Assembly: GCA_964496575.1 (NCBI GenBank)
Contig: CAZCAC010000086.1
Location: forward strand, 1 to 35,781
DNA: 35,781 nt
Direction: 5' to 3'
Source of the DNA: CAZCAC01 sp964496575
GTDB lineage: Bacteria > Planctomycetota > UBA1135 > GCA-002686595
This document shows, in pieces, positions 15,511 to 23,346 of this stretch; within the stretch, counting starts at the first letter, position 1, and every line of letters begins with the position of its first letter. The notes below the pieces were generated by a model that was not told the origin of the DNA, searched no databases, and saw only the letters and a program-made list of their open reading frames with translations. The position numbers and the translations under genes are program-made.

Positions 15511-16764
15511 GTGAGCAAGAAGTCGGATCAGATCGCCAAGCTCCTCGGCCAGGAAGGGCTGCTCAGGGCTCTCCCGGACACCGGAATCGAAGGCACTCTC
15601 CTCGAGCTCGGACTGTACGCCGTGCTCCTTCGCGAGGTCACGCCGACCCGAGCGGTGAGCGCCGTGCAGGCGCTGCGCAAGAGCTACGAGGACTACAACG
15701 AGGCCCGGGTGGCGCAGGCGCAGGAGCTGGCGGAGGTGATTGCGCCCAAGGGCAAGGGCGTCGCTCACCTGGCCAAGCACCTGCCCGCCGCGCGGCTGGT
15801 CAAGCAATACCTGCAGGAGATCTATCAGAAGACGCACAGCCTGGAGCTGGAGTTCCTCGTCGAGGACCCGGTCGGGGGTGCGCGGACGCTGGCGCAGATG
15901 CCCCTGGTCGGGACGGCGGCCGGCTGTTACCTCCTCTTCCTGGCGGAGGAAGGGGAGATGCCGGTGACCTCCGGCCTGGTGCGCGTCCTCGATCGCCTCA
16001 GCGTGATGCCCCGGACCTCCTCGGTGCGCAAGGTGCGCGAGGCGCTGGCGAACGACGTTCCGGAAGAGGATCGCCTGCGCCTGGCCTTCGTTCTCGGCGC
16101 CATCGTCGACGGCTGGTGCGAGACGCGCAAGCCGGCCTGCTGGGACTGCCCGATGCTCGACGACTGCCCCACCGGCAAGAAGGTCTACCGGGAGTGGAAG
16201 GTCCAGCAGGAGCGCCTGGAGAAGCAGCGCCAGAAGGAGGAGGCTCGTCGCCTGGCCCAGGAGAAGCGGGATGCCGCGCGTCGGGCGCGGGCGGAGGAGC
16301 GCGAGCGCAAGCGCCTCGAGGCGGAGGAGAAGAAGCGGCAGCGTCAGCTGGAGAAGGAGCGTCGCGAGGCCGAGAAGATCGCGGCCCTGAAGCAGCGCGA
16401 GGCCGAGCGCAAGAAGGCGGTCGAGGCGAAGAAGAAGGCGGAGGCGAAGAATAAGGCCGATGCCAAGAAGAAGGCCGAGGCCCTGAAGAAGGCGGAGGCC
16501 AGGAAGAAGGTCGCGGCGAAGAAGAAAGCCGCCGCGAAGAAGAAGGCCGACGCCAAGAAGAAGGCCGTCGCCAGGAAGAAGGCGAGCGAGGCGAAGAAGA
16601 AGGCGGCGGCGAAGAAGAAGGCTGCGACGAAGAAGAAGAAGGTGGTCAAGAAGTCCACCAGGAAGAAGATGACCGCCAAGAAGAACCTCAAGGCGGGGTC
16701 CGGCAAGAAGACCGCCAAGACCACCCGGAAGCCGGCGCGCAAGAAGAGCACCGGCAAGGGCTGA
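15511..16764 (+). CDS. Endonuclease III-like Fe-S protein lacking catalytic residues, with histone-H1-like tail
   Basis: 417 residues from GTG 15511. Residues about 1-225 follow the HhH-GPD/endonuclease III layout and end in its 4Fe-4S loop with exact spacing C203-x6-C210-x2-C213-x5-C219. The helix-hairpin-helix position reads M-P-L-V-G-T-A-A-G (130-138) where EndoIII has L-P-G-V-G-x-K-T-A: the catalytic Lys is Ala136. Where the catalytic Asp should be (V-D-T-H), the protein has V-T-S-G (152-155). It therefore probably binds DNA without glycosylase/lyase chemistry. Residues 226-417 are almost entirely Lys, Ala, Arg and Glu: a charged helix and then AKKK/AAKKK repeats like histone H1 or bacterial Hc1-type proteins. 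Such a fusion suggests a DNA-compacting or damage-sensing role, which is inference. maf starts 6 bases downstream. Confidence 0.85.
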   Translation: MSKKSDQIAKLLGQEGLLRALPDTGIEGTLLELGLYAVLLREVTPTRAVSAVQALRKSYEDYNEARVAQAQELAEVIAPKGKGVAHLAKHLPAARLVKQYLQEIYQKTHSLELEFLVEDPVGGARTLAQMPLVGTAAGCYLLFLAEEGEMPVTSGLVRVLDRLSVMPRTSSVRKVREALANDVPEEDRLRLAFVLGAIVDGWCETRKPACWDCPMLDDCPTGKKVYREWKVQQERLEKQRQKEEARRLAQEKRDAARRARAEERERKRLEAEEKKRQRQLEKERREAEKIAALKQREAERKKAVEAKKKAEAKNKADAKKKAEALKKAEARKKVAAKKKAAAKKKADAKKKAVARKKASEAKKKAAAKKKAATKKKKVVKKSTRKKMTAKKNLKAGSGKKTAKTTRKPARKKSTGKG

Positions 16765-16770
16765 GCGACG

Positions 16771-17400
16771 GTGCCCGGCCCTCACCGGCGGCCGCTCACC
16801 GGGGGGCGGCTGATCCTCGCCTCCGCCTCTCCACGGAGGAGGGATCTCCTCGACGGGGCGGGCCTCGAGTTCGAGATCGAACCCTCCGACGTCTCCGAGG
16901 AGCTGGAGGGGATCCTGGAGCCGGAGGACGCCGCGGCCCGGCTCGCCCGGCGCAAGGCCCGCGCGGTCGCCGCCGCCCACGACGGGGAGACGGCCTGGGT
17001 GATCGGCGCGGACACCGTCGTGGCCCTCGGCGAGGGGAGCGCCGTCCGCCTGCTCGGCAAGCCCTCCGGCTCCGTCGAGGCGCGCTCGATGCTGAAGGGG
17101 CTCTCCGGGTCCCGGCACCGGGTGGTCACCGGGGTGGCCGTGGTCGACTGCGCGCGCGGTGAGCTGTTCGAGAGCTGGGAGCGGACCTGGGTGGTGATGC
17201 GCCCGATCCTCGAGGCGGAGGTCACCGCCTACGTCGAGTCGGGGGAGTGGCGCGGCAAGGCGGGAGGCTACGCGATCCAGGAGAACGCGGATGCCTTCGT
17301 CACCTCGCTGGAGGAGGGGGGCTTCGACAACGTCGTCGGTCTCCCGGTGGGGCGGACCCTCGAGCTCCTGCGGCGGGCCGGGGCCCTCCTTCCAGAGTGA
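16771..17400 (+). CDS. maf: Maf family nucleoside triphosphate pyrophosphatase
   Basis: 209 residues from GTG 16771, 6 bases after the preceding stop, so probably co-transcribed with it. Maf proteins hydrolyse non-canonical or surplus nucleotides to monophosphate and pyrophosphate; YhdE-type members act on dTTP/UTP. Motifs: LASASPRRRDLL (17-28), the substrate loop with P21-R-R; the acidic G79-A-D-T-V-V with D81; and W-R-G-K-A-G-G-Y-A-I-Q followed by FVTSLEEGGFDNVVGLP near the C-terminus. The KAGGYAIQ motif points to the dTTP/UTP subgroup, but subgroup assignment from motif alone is tentative. Ends about 195 bases before rpmE. Confidence 0.93.
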   Translation: MPGPHRRPLTGGRLILASASPRRRDLLDGAGLEFEIEPSDVSEELEGILEPEDAAARLARRKARAVAAAHDGETAWVIGADTVVALGEGSAVRLLGKPSGSVEARSMLKGLSGSRHRVVTGVAVVDCARGELFESWERTWVVMRPILEAEVTAYVESGEWRGKAGGYAIQENADAFVTSLEEGGFDNVVGLPVGRTLELLRRAGALLPE

Positions 17401-17445
17401 AAGGTGTTCGAGGCCTGAATCGCGAAGGTTGCGCCGATCCGCCGC

Positions 17446-17474
17446 TTGCCAGCCGCCAGCTCCGCGGGTACCCT
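17446..17474 (+). promoter_or_regulatory. rpmE: Candidate rpmE promoter, TTGCCA-N17-TACCCT
   Basis: TTGCCA (17446-17451) and TACCCT (17469-17474) have ideal 17-base spacing; together they are the best sigma-70-type promoter I can see in the window. Transcription would begin near 17481 and leave a leader of about 115 bases, containing a 24-bp direct repeat, ahead of the L31 gene. Confidence 0.55.
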
Positions 17475-17517
17475 GCTTCGCTCGATTCTCTCAGCCGGGC
17501 CCTCCCCAGGGGCTACG

Positions 17518-17559
17518 GGCCCACGGAAGAAACCCGATACAGGCCCACGGAAGAAACCC
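17518..17559 (+). repeat. 24-bp-period direct repeat in the rpmE leader
   Basis: GGCCCACGGAAGAAACCC occurs at 17518-17535 and again, identically, at 17542-17559. Only two units are present. It lies within the predicted untranslated leader of rpmE; it could be a slippage product or a protein-binding site. Confidence 0.85.
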
Positions 17560-17594
17560 CTCGCCTTCAGCAGAAACACACAGGCAGTATTCCG

Positions 17595-17816
17595 ATGAAA
17601 CCGGATGTGCACCCCAAGTACCACCAATGCAAGGTCCGCTGCGGTTGCGGCAACGAGTTCGTGACTCGGGCAACCGTCAAGGAGATGCGCATCGAGATCT
17701 GCGGCCAGTGCCACCCCTTCTACTCGGGCAAGCAGAAGTTCGTCGATGCCGCCGGTCGCGTCGACCGGTTCATGAAGAAGTTCGGAAAGACCGGGCTCGA
17801 AGGCGCCAAGAAGTAG
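17595..17816 (+). CDS. rpmE: 50S ribosomal protein L31, zinc-binding type
   Basis: 73 residues from ATG 17595 (MKPDVHPKYHQCKVRCGCGN). L31 bridges the large and small subunits near the central protuberance. It is the C+ (zinc-ribbon) form: C16 and C18 (RCGCG) pair with C36 and C39 (ICGQCHPF), as in E. coli RpmE; C12 is extra. The motif HPFYSGKQKFVDAAGRVDRF is highly conserved in the family. Many bacteria also have a zinc-free paralogue used in zinc starvation; none is in this window. The frame is open upstream, but the ATG agrees with the family start. prfA follows after 69 bases; rpmE-prfA adjacency is common in bacteria. Confidence 0.97.
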   Translation: MKPDVHPKYHQCKVRCGCGNEFVTRATVKEMRIEICGQCHPFYSGKQKFVDAAGRVDRFMKKFGKTGLEGAKK

Positions 17817-17885
17817 TCCGTCCTCCGCGGACCGCTGGGGATCCGCCCCACCTCCGCGCCCGAGAGGCGCGTACCACCGCTGTTC

Positions 17886-18968
<1,083 letters not shown>

Positions 18969-19075
18969 CCCTCCACTGCGCGCCGGGGTAGGCTCGGCGA
19001 CGATTGACATCTCCGAACCGACCCCTTCTCCCCCCAACCCCGGATCGGAGAGAGGTTCCCTTTCCCCCCCAGGCC

Positions 19076-20272
19076 ATGACCGACCGCGACACCCAGGACA
19101 TTCTTCACGAATTCGACGACCTGGAGCCCCTCGAGATCGATCCGATCGAGGAGGGAGACGAGCCGATCGTGGCCGACCTCGAGCCGATCGCCGAGGATCT
19201 CGAGCCCCTGGAGGACCTGCCGCTGCCCGAGCGGGTGCCCGCGATCGAGGTGGAGCGGGACACCGAGTCCGAGGAGTTCAGCGAGCCCTCGGCGGTCCTG
19301 GAGGAGCTGGAAGCGGGGGATGGTCTGACCACCGACGAGATGGACGCGCTGGTGGAGCCCGCGGCCGAGCCCGCCCCGGCCGCCCCGGCCGCGCCGGTCG
19401 AGCCGGTCGAGCCGGCCACTCCGGCTGCCGCCGCCCCCGCGGTGGCCGCTCCGGTCGCCGCGGCCGCCAGTCCTGGTGTGAACCCGGAGGGGCCCGTGGT
19501 GAAACCGGGAGGGATCAAGTCATCCTCCGCCGGCGGCTCGCGCCGCGAGCGGATGGAGAAGGAGCGGGAGGCGAGGAAGGCCCGTCCCAAGAAGCACTCC
19601 TGGGAGCGCTGGGCCGGACCGGGTGAGAAGCCCAAGCGCGACATGGAGAAGGCGCCCCTGCTCCTGCGCAAGGCCGCCTGGTGGCTGATCATCGGCTGCC
19701 TCTTCCCCTGGGGTGGCGTCGGTGCCGCCTGGATGTGGGTGGTCGTCGAGAAGCTCCTGATCGCCGCCGGCCTCTACACCTGGCACCAGGCGCACCTCTA
19801 CCGCGACGGCGCCAAGTCGGCGGGCTTCGTCCAGAAGCTCGGCGCCAAGAGCTTCAAGCCGCTCTTCGCCGTGGTCATCGTCCTGATCCTGGTCGGCTTC
19901 GCGCCGATCGTGTCCTGGGGTGACCACACCGCCTTCGCCGAGAAGGGATTCCTGATCCTGGCCGGTCTCACCTTCACGCACATCTACGACTACGAGCACG
20001 GCGGCCGGTTCAACCCGATGTTCCCGCTGATGTTCCTCGCGCCGGGACTCGGCGGTCTGTTCGCCCTGGTGAAGATCTTCGGCGAGAGCGAGTCGATCGC
20101 GATCCAGGAGATCCTCGCCGGCCTCGGCGCGGCGCTCGTCGCGGTCGCGGGCTGGATGGCCGCGTACACGATGTACGTCGCCCTGAAGGAAGCCAAGGCG
20201 CACGGCGACCGCAAGAAGGCCGAAGCGCTCGAGGCGCGCAAGGCGGCGCGCGCGGCGCGTACCAAGTCCTGA
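19076..20272 (+). CDS. Unknown membrane protein with acidic N-terminus and Ala/Pro-rich linker
   Basis: 398 residues from ATG 19076; an in-frame TTG at 19004 would add 24 Pro-rich residues and is less likely. Residues 1-100 are very acidic (repeated D/E-L-E-P-I/L). About 105-150 is an Ala/Pro/Val-rich low-complexity linker (PAAPAAPVEPVEPATPAAAA). About 165-205 is basic (RRERMEKEREARKARPKK). The rest has roughly five or six hydrophobic segments: AWWLIIGCLFPWGGVGAAW, VVVEKLLIAAGLY, FAVVIVLILVGFAPIV, GFLILAGLTF, MFLAPGLGGLFALV and LAGLGAALVAVAGWMAAY, then a basic tail. The long charged N-terminus should be cytoplasmic. I do not recognise the family. It sits between prfA and prmC, with prmC only 13 bases downstream, so it is probably co-transcribed with prmC. 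Confidence 0.85.
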   Translation: MTDRDTQDILHEFDDLEPLEIDPIEEGDEPIVADLEPIAEDLEPLEDLPLPERVPAIEVERDTESEEFSEPSAVLEELEAGDGLTTDEMDALVEPAAEPAPAAPAAPVEPVEPATPAAAAPAVAAPVAAAASPGVNPEGPVVKPGGIKSSSAGGSRRERMEKEREARKARPKKHSWERWAGPGEKPKRDMEKAPLLLRKAAWWLIIGCLFPWGGVGAAWMWVVVEKLLIAAGLYTWHQAHLYRDGAKSAGFVQKLGAKSFKPLFAVVIVLILVGFAPIVSWGDHTAFAEKGFLILAGLTFTHIYDYEHGGRFNPMFPLMFLAPGLGGLFALVKIFGESESIAIQEILAGLGAALVAVAGWMAAYTMYVALKEAKAHGDRKKAEALEARKAARAARTKS

Positions 20273-20285
20273 CCCGTCGAGCTCG

Positions 20286-21164
20286 GTGAGCCCCCGCCCG
20301 GAGGTGCCGCGGACCGCGGGCGAGATGCTCTCGATGGCCCGCGCGTTCCTCGATCGCAAGGCGATCGAGGAGGCGCGTCTGGAGTCGGAGCTCCTCGTCG
20401 CCGAGGCGCTCGGGCTCGACCGCCTGGGCCTCTTCCTGCAGCTCGACCGCCCCGTGTCGGGGAGCGAGGTGGACACTGCCCGCGACTACCTGGTGCGGCG
20501 CGGGCGGCGCGAGCCGGTCGCCTACATCACCGGCAAGAAGGAGTTCTACGGCCGCGAGTTCGGGGTGGGACCCGGGGTGCTGGTGCCGAGGCCGGAAACG
20601 GAGCTCCTGGTCGACCTCGCCCGGGAGCGCTTCGCGTCGGGTGAGCGGGAAGAGCTACGCGTCGCGGACCTCGGGACGGGAAGCGGCTGCCTGGCGATCA
20701 CCCTCGCGCTGGAGCTCCCCGCGGCGAGTCTGGTGGTGGCCAGCGACATCTCGTCGCGGGCCCTGGAGCGGGCCGGGGCCAACGCCCGGAAGCTCGACGC
20801 GACGCTCGAGCTCGTCCACGGCGACGGGCCCGACGTCCTGCGCCCCCACGCGCCCTTCGACCTCCTCGTCTCCAATCCGCCGTACGTCCTGCCGGAGGAG
20901 ATCGCGCGGCTCGCCCCCGAGGTGCGCGACCACGAGCCGGCGGAGGCGCTCTTCGTCGAGGGCGACGATCCCGACCTGTGGGTGCGCCGCATCGCCGTCG
21001 CGGCCCGGGAGCTGGTGGCGACCGGAGGCACGGTGCTGATCGAGCTCGCCGCCGGGCAGGGGGACCGGGCGCTGGCCCTGGCGCGCGAGGCGGGCTTCCC
21101 CTCGTCGAGGCTGCACGAGGACCTCGCGCGCATCCCCCGAGTTCTCGAGCTTGAGGTGGTCTGA
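20286..21164 (+). CDS. prmC: Release factor glutamine methyltransferase PrmC
   Basis: 292 residues from GTG 20286. PrmC (HemK) methylates the glutamine of the GGQ motif in release factors using S-adenosylmethionine. The N-terminal helical domain (1-80) that grips the release factor precedes a class I methyltransferase fold: VLVPRPETELLVD (98-110), SAM-binding D128-L-G-T-G-S-G-C (VADLGTGSGCLAITLAL), and the catalytic N197-P-P-Y200 (LLVSNPPYVLPEEI). All key motifs are intact. Starts 13 bases after the membrane protein gene. Repeat copy 4 begins 17 bases after its stop codon. Confidence 0.96.
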   Translation: MSPRPEVPRTAGEMLSMARAFLDRKAIEEARLESELLVAEALGLDRLGLFLQLDRPVSGSEVDTARDYLVRRGRREPVAYITGKKEFYGREFGVGPGVLVPRPETELLVDLARERFASGEREELRVADLGTGSGCLAITLALELPAASLVVASDISSRALERAGANARKLDATLELVHGDGPDVLRPHAPFDLLVSNPPYVLPEEIARLAPEVRDHEPAEALFVEGDDPDLWVRRIAVAARELVATGGTVLIELAAGQGDRALALAREAGFPSSRLHEDLARIPRVLELEVV

Positions 21165-21181
21165 AGTCCTCTCGACGCCGT

Positions 21182-21320
21182 AGCGCGGGCTGACGCCCGC
21201 AGGGCTGACGCCCGCAGGGCTGACGGGTCAACCGACCGGTCGGTTTACGGTAGTCGATAGCCTGGTTGCCGATGGAACCTGCTTTCTGCGCGCAACGCGC
21301 AGAAACCGACTCCGAATAGA
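21182..21320 (+). repeat. Dispersed intergenic repeat, copy 4 (plus orientation), with expanded hairpin 1
   Basis: About 139 bases. The hairpin 1 region is expanded: GGGCTGACGCCCGCA occurs twice in tandem, followed by a third partial unit GGGCTGACGGG. Then ACCGACCGGTC, a diverged middle, AACCTGCTTTC, a perfect hairpin 2 (TTTCTGCGCG-CAA-CGCGCAGAAA) and CCGACTCCGAATAGA. The last base of the element touches the stop codon (TGA on the minus strand, 21323-21321) of the PilZ gene. It fills nearly all of the convergent prmC-PilZ gap. Confidence 0.92.
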
Positions 21321-21743
21321 TCAGCTGCGCCGCGATCCGTCCATGCGCGGGTGGTCGTCGACGAACGCGCCGATCGCTTCCTTGTCCTCGGTGGAGAGCT
21401 CGGGCATGAACACGGCGATCTCGTAGTGATCGAGGAACTCGCTGATCTTCTCCGAGCGCACCACCACGCCTTCTCCGCGGACCCGGTGCTCTCCAGACGG
21501 CACCGGCAGCTCCAGCTCGATCTCCAGGCGGGTCATCATCGAGAGCGACCGATCGAGGAAGAAACACACCCCCGCGCGCGAGATGTCGCGCACCCGCGCC
21601 TCGAAGCGTCCTTCGGGAAGGTCGACGGAGATCGGCCAGTCGGCCTTGGCGCGCGGCCAGCGACGGCGTTCCCGGCCGGAGCGAGGGGCGGAGACCTTCG
21701 GTGCGGGTTTGGCGGGCATGTCGTCGGGTTCGGCGGGGGACAT
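21321..21743 (-). CDS. PilZ domain protein
   Basis: 140 residues from ATG at 21743 (MSPAEPDDMPAKPAPKV). PilZ domains usually bind cyclic di-GMP through an R-x-x-x-R motif and a D/N-x-S-x-x-G motif; here R-R-R-W-P-R-A and D-I-S-R-A-G-V-C are both present, so binding is plausible. The rest is a six-stranded barrel pattern (RLEIELELPVPSGEHRVRGEGVVVR) ending in a short helix, as in stand-alone PilZ proteins that control motility, exopolysaccharide or stalk formation. The frame is open further upstream (GTG at 21944), but that extension is low-complexity and reaches the ssb promoter area; an ATG at 21719 is also possible. Divergent from ssb. The stop codon abuts repeat copy 4. Confidence 0.85.
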   Translation of the reverse strand: MSPAEPDDMPAKPAPKVSAPRSGRERRRWPRAKADWPISVDLPEGRFEARVRDISRAGVCFFLDRSLSMMTRLEIELELPVPSGEHRVRGEGVVVRSEKISEFLDHYEIAVFMPELSTEDKEAIGAFVDDHPRMDGSRRS

Positions 21744-21853
21744 CGTACGGGTGGTGAAGCCGCGAGGCACGAGCGCATCGTAGGCGTCGAGAGGGGCCGT
21801 GTCCACCGATGGGACGCCCGTCGAGGGCGGGTGAAATGGATCCCGTTGGCGGG

Positions 21854-21859
21854 TAGACT
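21854..21859 (+). promoter_or_regulatory. ssb: Possible -10 box (TAGACT) of ssb
   Basis: TAGACT with GTGAAA 17 bases upstream, a weak -35. The leader to the ssb ATG would be about 95 bases. Tentative. Confidence 0.3.
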
Positions 21860-21960
21860 GGGCCTCGCCCCAGGGCTCCGGTTCCGGAGCGTGGGGGAGC
21901 GAGCCGCCGCACGCGCCGCGCGTGCCACCACCCAAGAAGACCACACCGAGGAGCCGGGAG

Positions 21961-22458
21961 ATGTCGAGCTACAACAAGGTCATCCTGATGGGGAACCTCA
22001 CCCGGGACCCCGAACTTCGCTACACGCAAAACAACGTCGCGATCTGCAAGCTCGGTCTGGCGGTCAACCGGCGCTTCAAGGACCAGAGCGGGGAGTGGCG
22101 CGAGGAGGCGACGTTCGTCGATATCACCATCTTCGGCAAGCGCGGCGAGGCGTTCGCCAAGTTCCACTCCAAGGGCAAGCCCGCGTTCATCGAGGGCTCG
22201 CTGCGCTTCGACACCTGGGAGGACCAGAGCGGCCAGAAGCGCAGCAAGCTGTACGTCGTGGGCGACAGCTGGGAGTTCGTCGGCGGCGGCGGTCGCGGCC
22301 AGGAAGGCGGCGGCGGGGCTGGCCAGGGCGGCCAGCAGCACCAGCAACCGCAGCAGCAACAGCAGGGCGGGGGCGGATACTCAGCTCCATCGGCACCGAA
22401 CGGGGAGTACGGGCAGCCGAAGCCGGACTACCTCGAAGTCGACGACACGCCTTTCTAG
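21961..22458 (+). CDS. ssb: Single-stranded DNA-binding protein SSB
   Basis: 165 residues from ATG 21961, preceded by a good Shine-Dalgarno GAGGAG (21948-21953). The OB fold covers residues 1-108, starting SSYNKVILMGNLTRDPELRYT, with AICKLGLAVNRRF and KAFIEGSLRFD-type strands that wrap ssDNA. A flexible Gly/Gln-rich linker (about 108-150; GGGGRGQEGGGGAGQGGQ, then QQPQQQQQ) leads to the acidic tip D-D-T-P-F, the docking peptide for repair and replication partners (canonical DDDIPF). SSB coats single-stranded DNA in replication, repair and recombination. Neighbours are a PilZ gene and a fused molybdopterin synthase gene, not the usual uvrA or rpsR. Confidence 0.97.
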   Translation: MSSYNKVILMGNLTRDPELRYTQNNVAICKLGLAVNRRFKDQSGEWREEATFVDITIFGKRGEAFAKFHSKGKPAFIEGSLRFDTWEDQSGQKRSKLYVVGDSWEFVGGGGRGQEGGGGAGQGGQQHQQPQQQQQGGGGYSAPSAPNGEYGQPKPDYLEVDDTPF

Positions 22459-22518
22459 CACGACCCGCCCTCGGGCACCGTGCCTGGAAGGGCCGGGGCC
22501 TGGAAGGAACTCGCCGCG

Positions 22519-23220
22519 ATGAAACTCTGCGTCCTGCTCTTCGCCAGCCTGCGGGAGCGTGCTGGCCGGAGCGAGCTCGCCTGTGATGGGCTTCCCGAAC
22601 CCCTCGACCTGCGGGGGCTGAAGGCCGAGCTGGAGGTGCGCCATCCGGAGCTCGGCTCCCTCGCGCACGTCGCCGGGGTGATCGATACCGAGTACGTCTC
22701 CGACGAGACCGAGCTCTCGGACGGCCAGCAGGTCGCCCTGCTGCCGCCGGTCTCCGGCGGGGAAGCGACGGAGGACGAACGGCTCGCCCGCGGCCTCTTC
22801 CTGCTGCAGGCCGAGCCGATCGACGTGGAGGCCTGCCGCCGGCGCGTCGAGCACGACTCCTGCGGCGCGGTGGTCCTGTTCGCCGGCAACGTGCGCGAGA
22901 CCAACCGCGAGCGCGAGGTGGAGCGGATCGACTACGAGGCGTTCGAGGAGATGGCCGGTCCGGAGATGGAGCGGATCTTCGAGCGCTGCCGTGCGCGCCT
23001 GGCCGGGATCGAGGAGAGGGAGGTGCGGATGCTCTGCGTCCACCGCGTCGGCACTGTCGCCGTCGGCGAGAGCTCGGTGGTGATCGCCGTGGCCAGCCCG
23101 CACCGCGACGCCGCGTTCGACGCCGCTCGCTTCCTGATCGACGAGCTCAAGAAGAGCCTGCCGGTGTGGAAGAAGGAAGTCTACGAGGGCGGCCACCACT
23201 GGATCGGAGACCGTTCCTGA
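22519..23220 (+). CDS. Fused molybdopterin synthase, MoaD-MoaE
   Basis: 233 residues from ATG 22519, chosen because GGAAGGA (22502-22508) is a well-placed Shine-Dalgarno; GTG at 22480 would add 13 non-homologous residues. Residues 1-81 are MoaD, the ubiquitin-like sulfur carrier (MKLCVLLFASLRERAG ... VALLPPVSGG), ending at G80-G81. Residues about 90-233 are MoaE, the catalytic subunit (CGAVVLFAGNVRETN, ASPHRDAAFDAARFLIDELK), with K211 and K218 (ELKKSLPVWKKE) matching the active-site lysines of E. coli MoaE (K119, K126). The complex converts cPMP to molybdopterin. MoaD must present a free C-terminal Gly thiocarboxylate, yet here Gly-Gly is internal, so proteolytic cleavage after G81 is expected, as known for mycobacterial MoaX. 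No other moa genes are nearby. Confidence 0.93.
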   Translation: MKLCVLLFASLRERAGRSELACDGLPEPLDLRGLKAELEVRHPELGSLAHVAGVIDTEYVSDETELSDGQQVALLPPVSGGEATEDERLARGLFLLQAEPIDVEACRRRVEHDSCGAVVLFAGNVRETNREREVERIDYEAFEEMAGPEMERIFERCRARLAGIEEREVRMLCVHRVGTVAVGESSVVIAVASPHRDAAFDAARFLIDELKKSLPVWKKEVYEGGHHWIGDRS

Positions 23221-23342
23221 TCTACTCGTGGTCGGTTTCTGCGCGCTGCGCGCAGAAAGCAGGCTGGGAGGGCATCGAAGTTCTCTAGAATCGTGGTCTG
23301 AACAGTCTGTTGACCGCGTGCATTGCGGGCGTCAGCCCGTGC
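23221..23342 (-). repeat. Dispersed intergenic repeat, copy 5 (minus orientation)
   Basis: About 122 bases, filling the whole gap between the MoaD-MoaE stop codon and the hydrolase start. Minus-strand order: hairpin 1 (CGGGCTGACGCCCG), CGCGGTC, the palindrome AACAGACTGTT, CAGACCACGATTCT, TTCGATGCCCTCCCAGCC, a perfect hairpin 2 (TTTCTGCGCG and CGCGCAGAAA around CAG) and CCGACCACGAGTAGA. The terminal block directly follows the stop codon of the fusion gene (TGA, 23218-23220), the same junction as in copy 4. Confidence 0.92.
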
Positions 23343-23346
23343 CGAC

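Noticed and set aside
19004..19032. TTGACA at 19004-19009 as a -35 for the membrane protein gene
   Set aside because: The position 17 bases downstream is TCTCCC, with no -10 in range; the consensus match appears to be chance.
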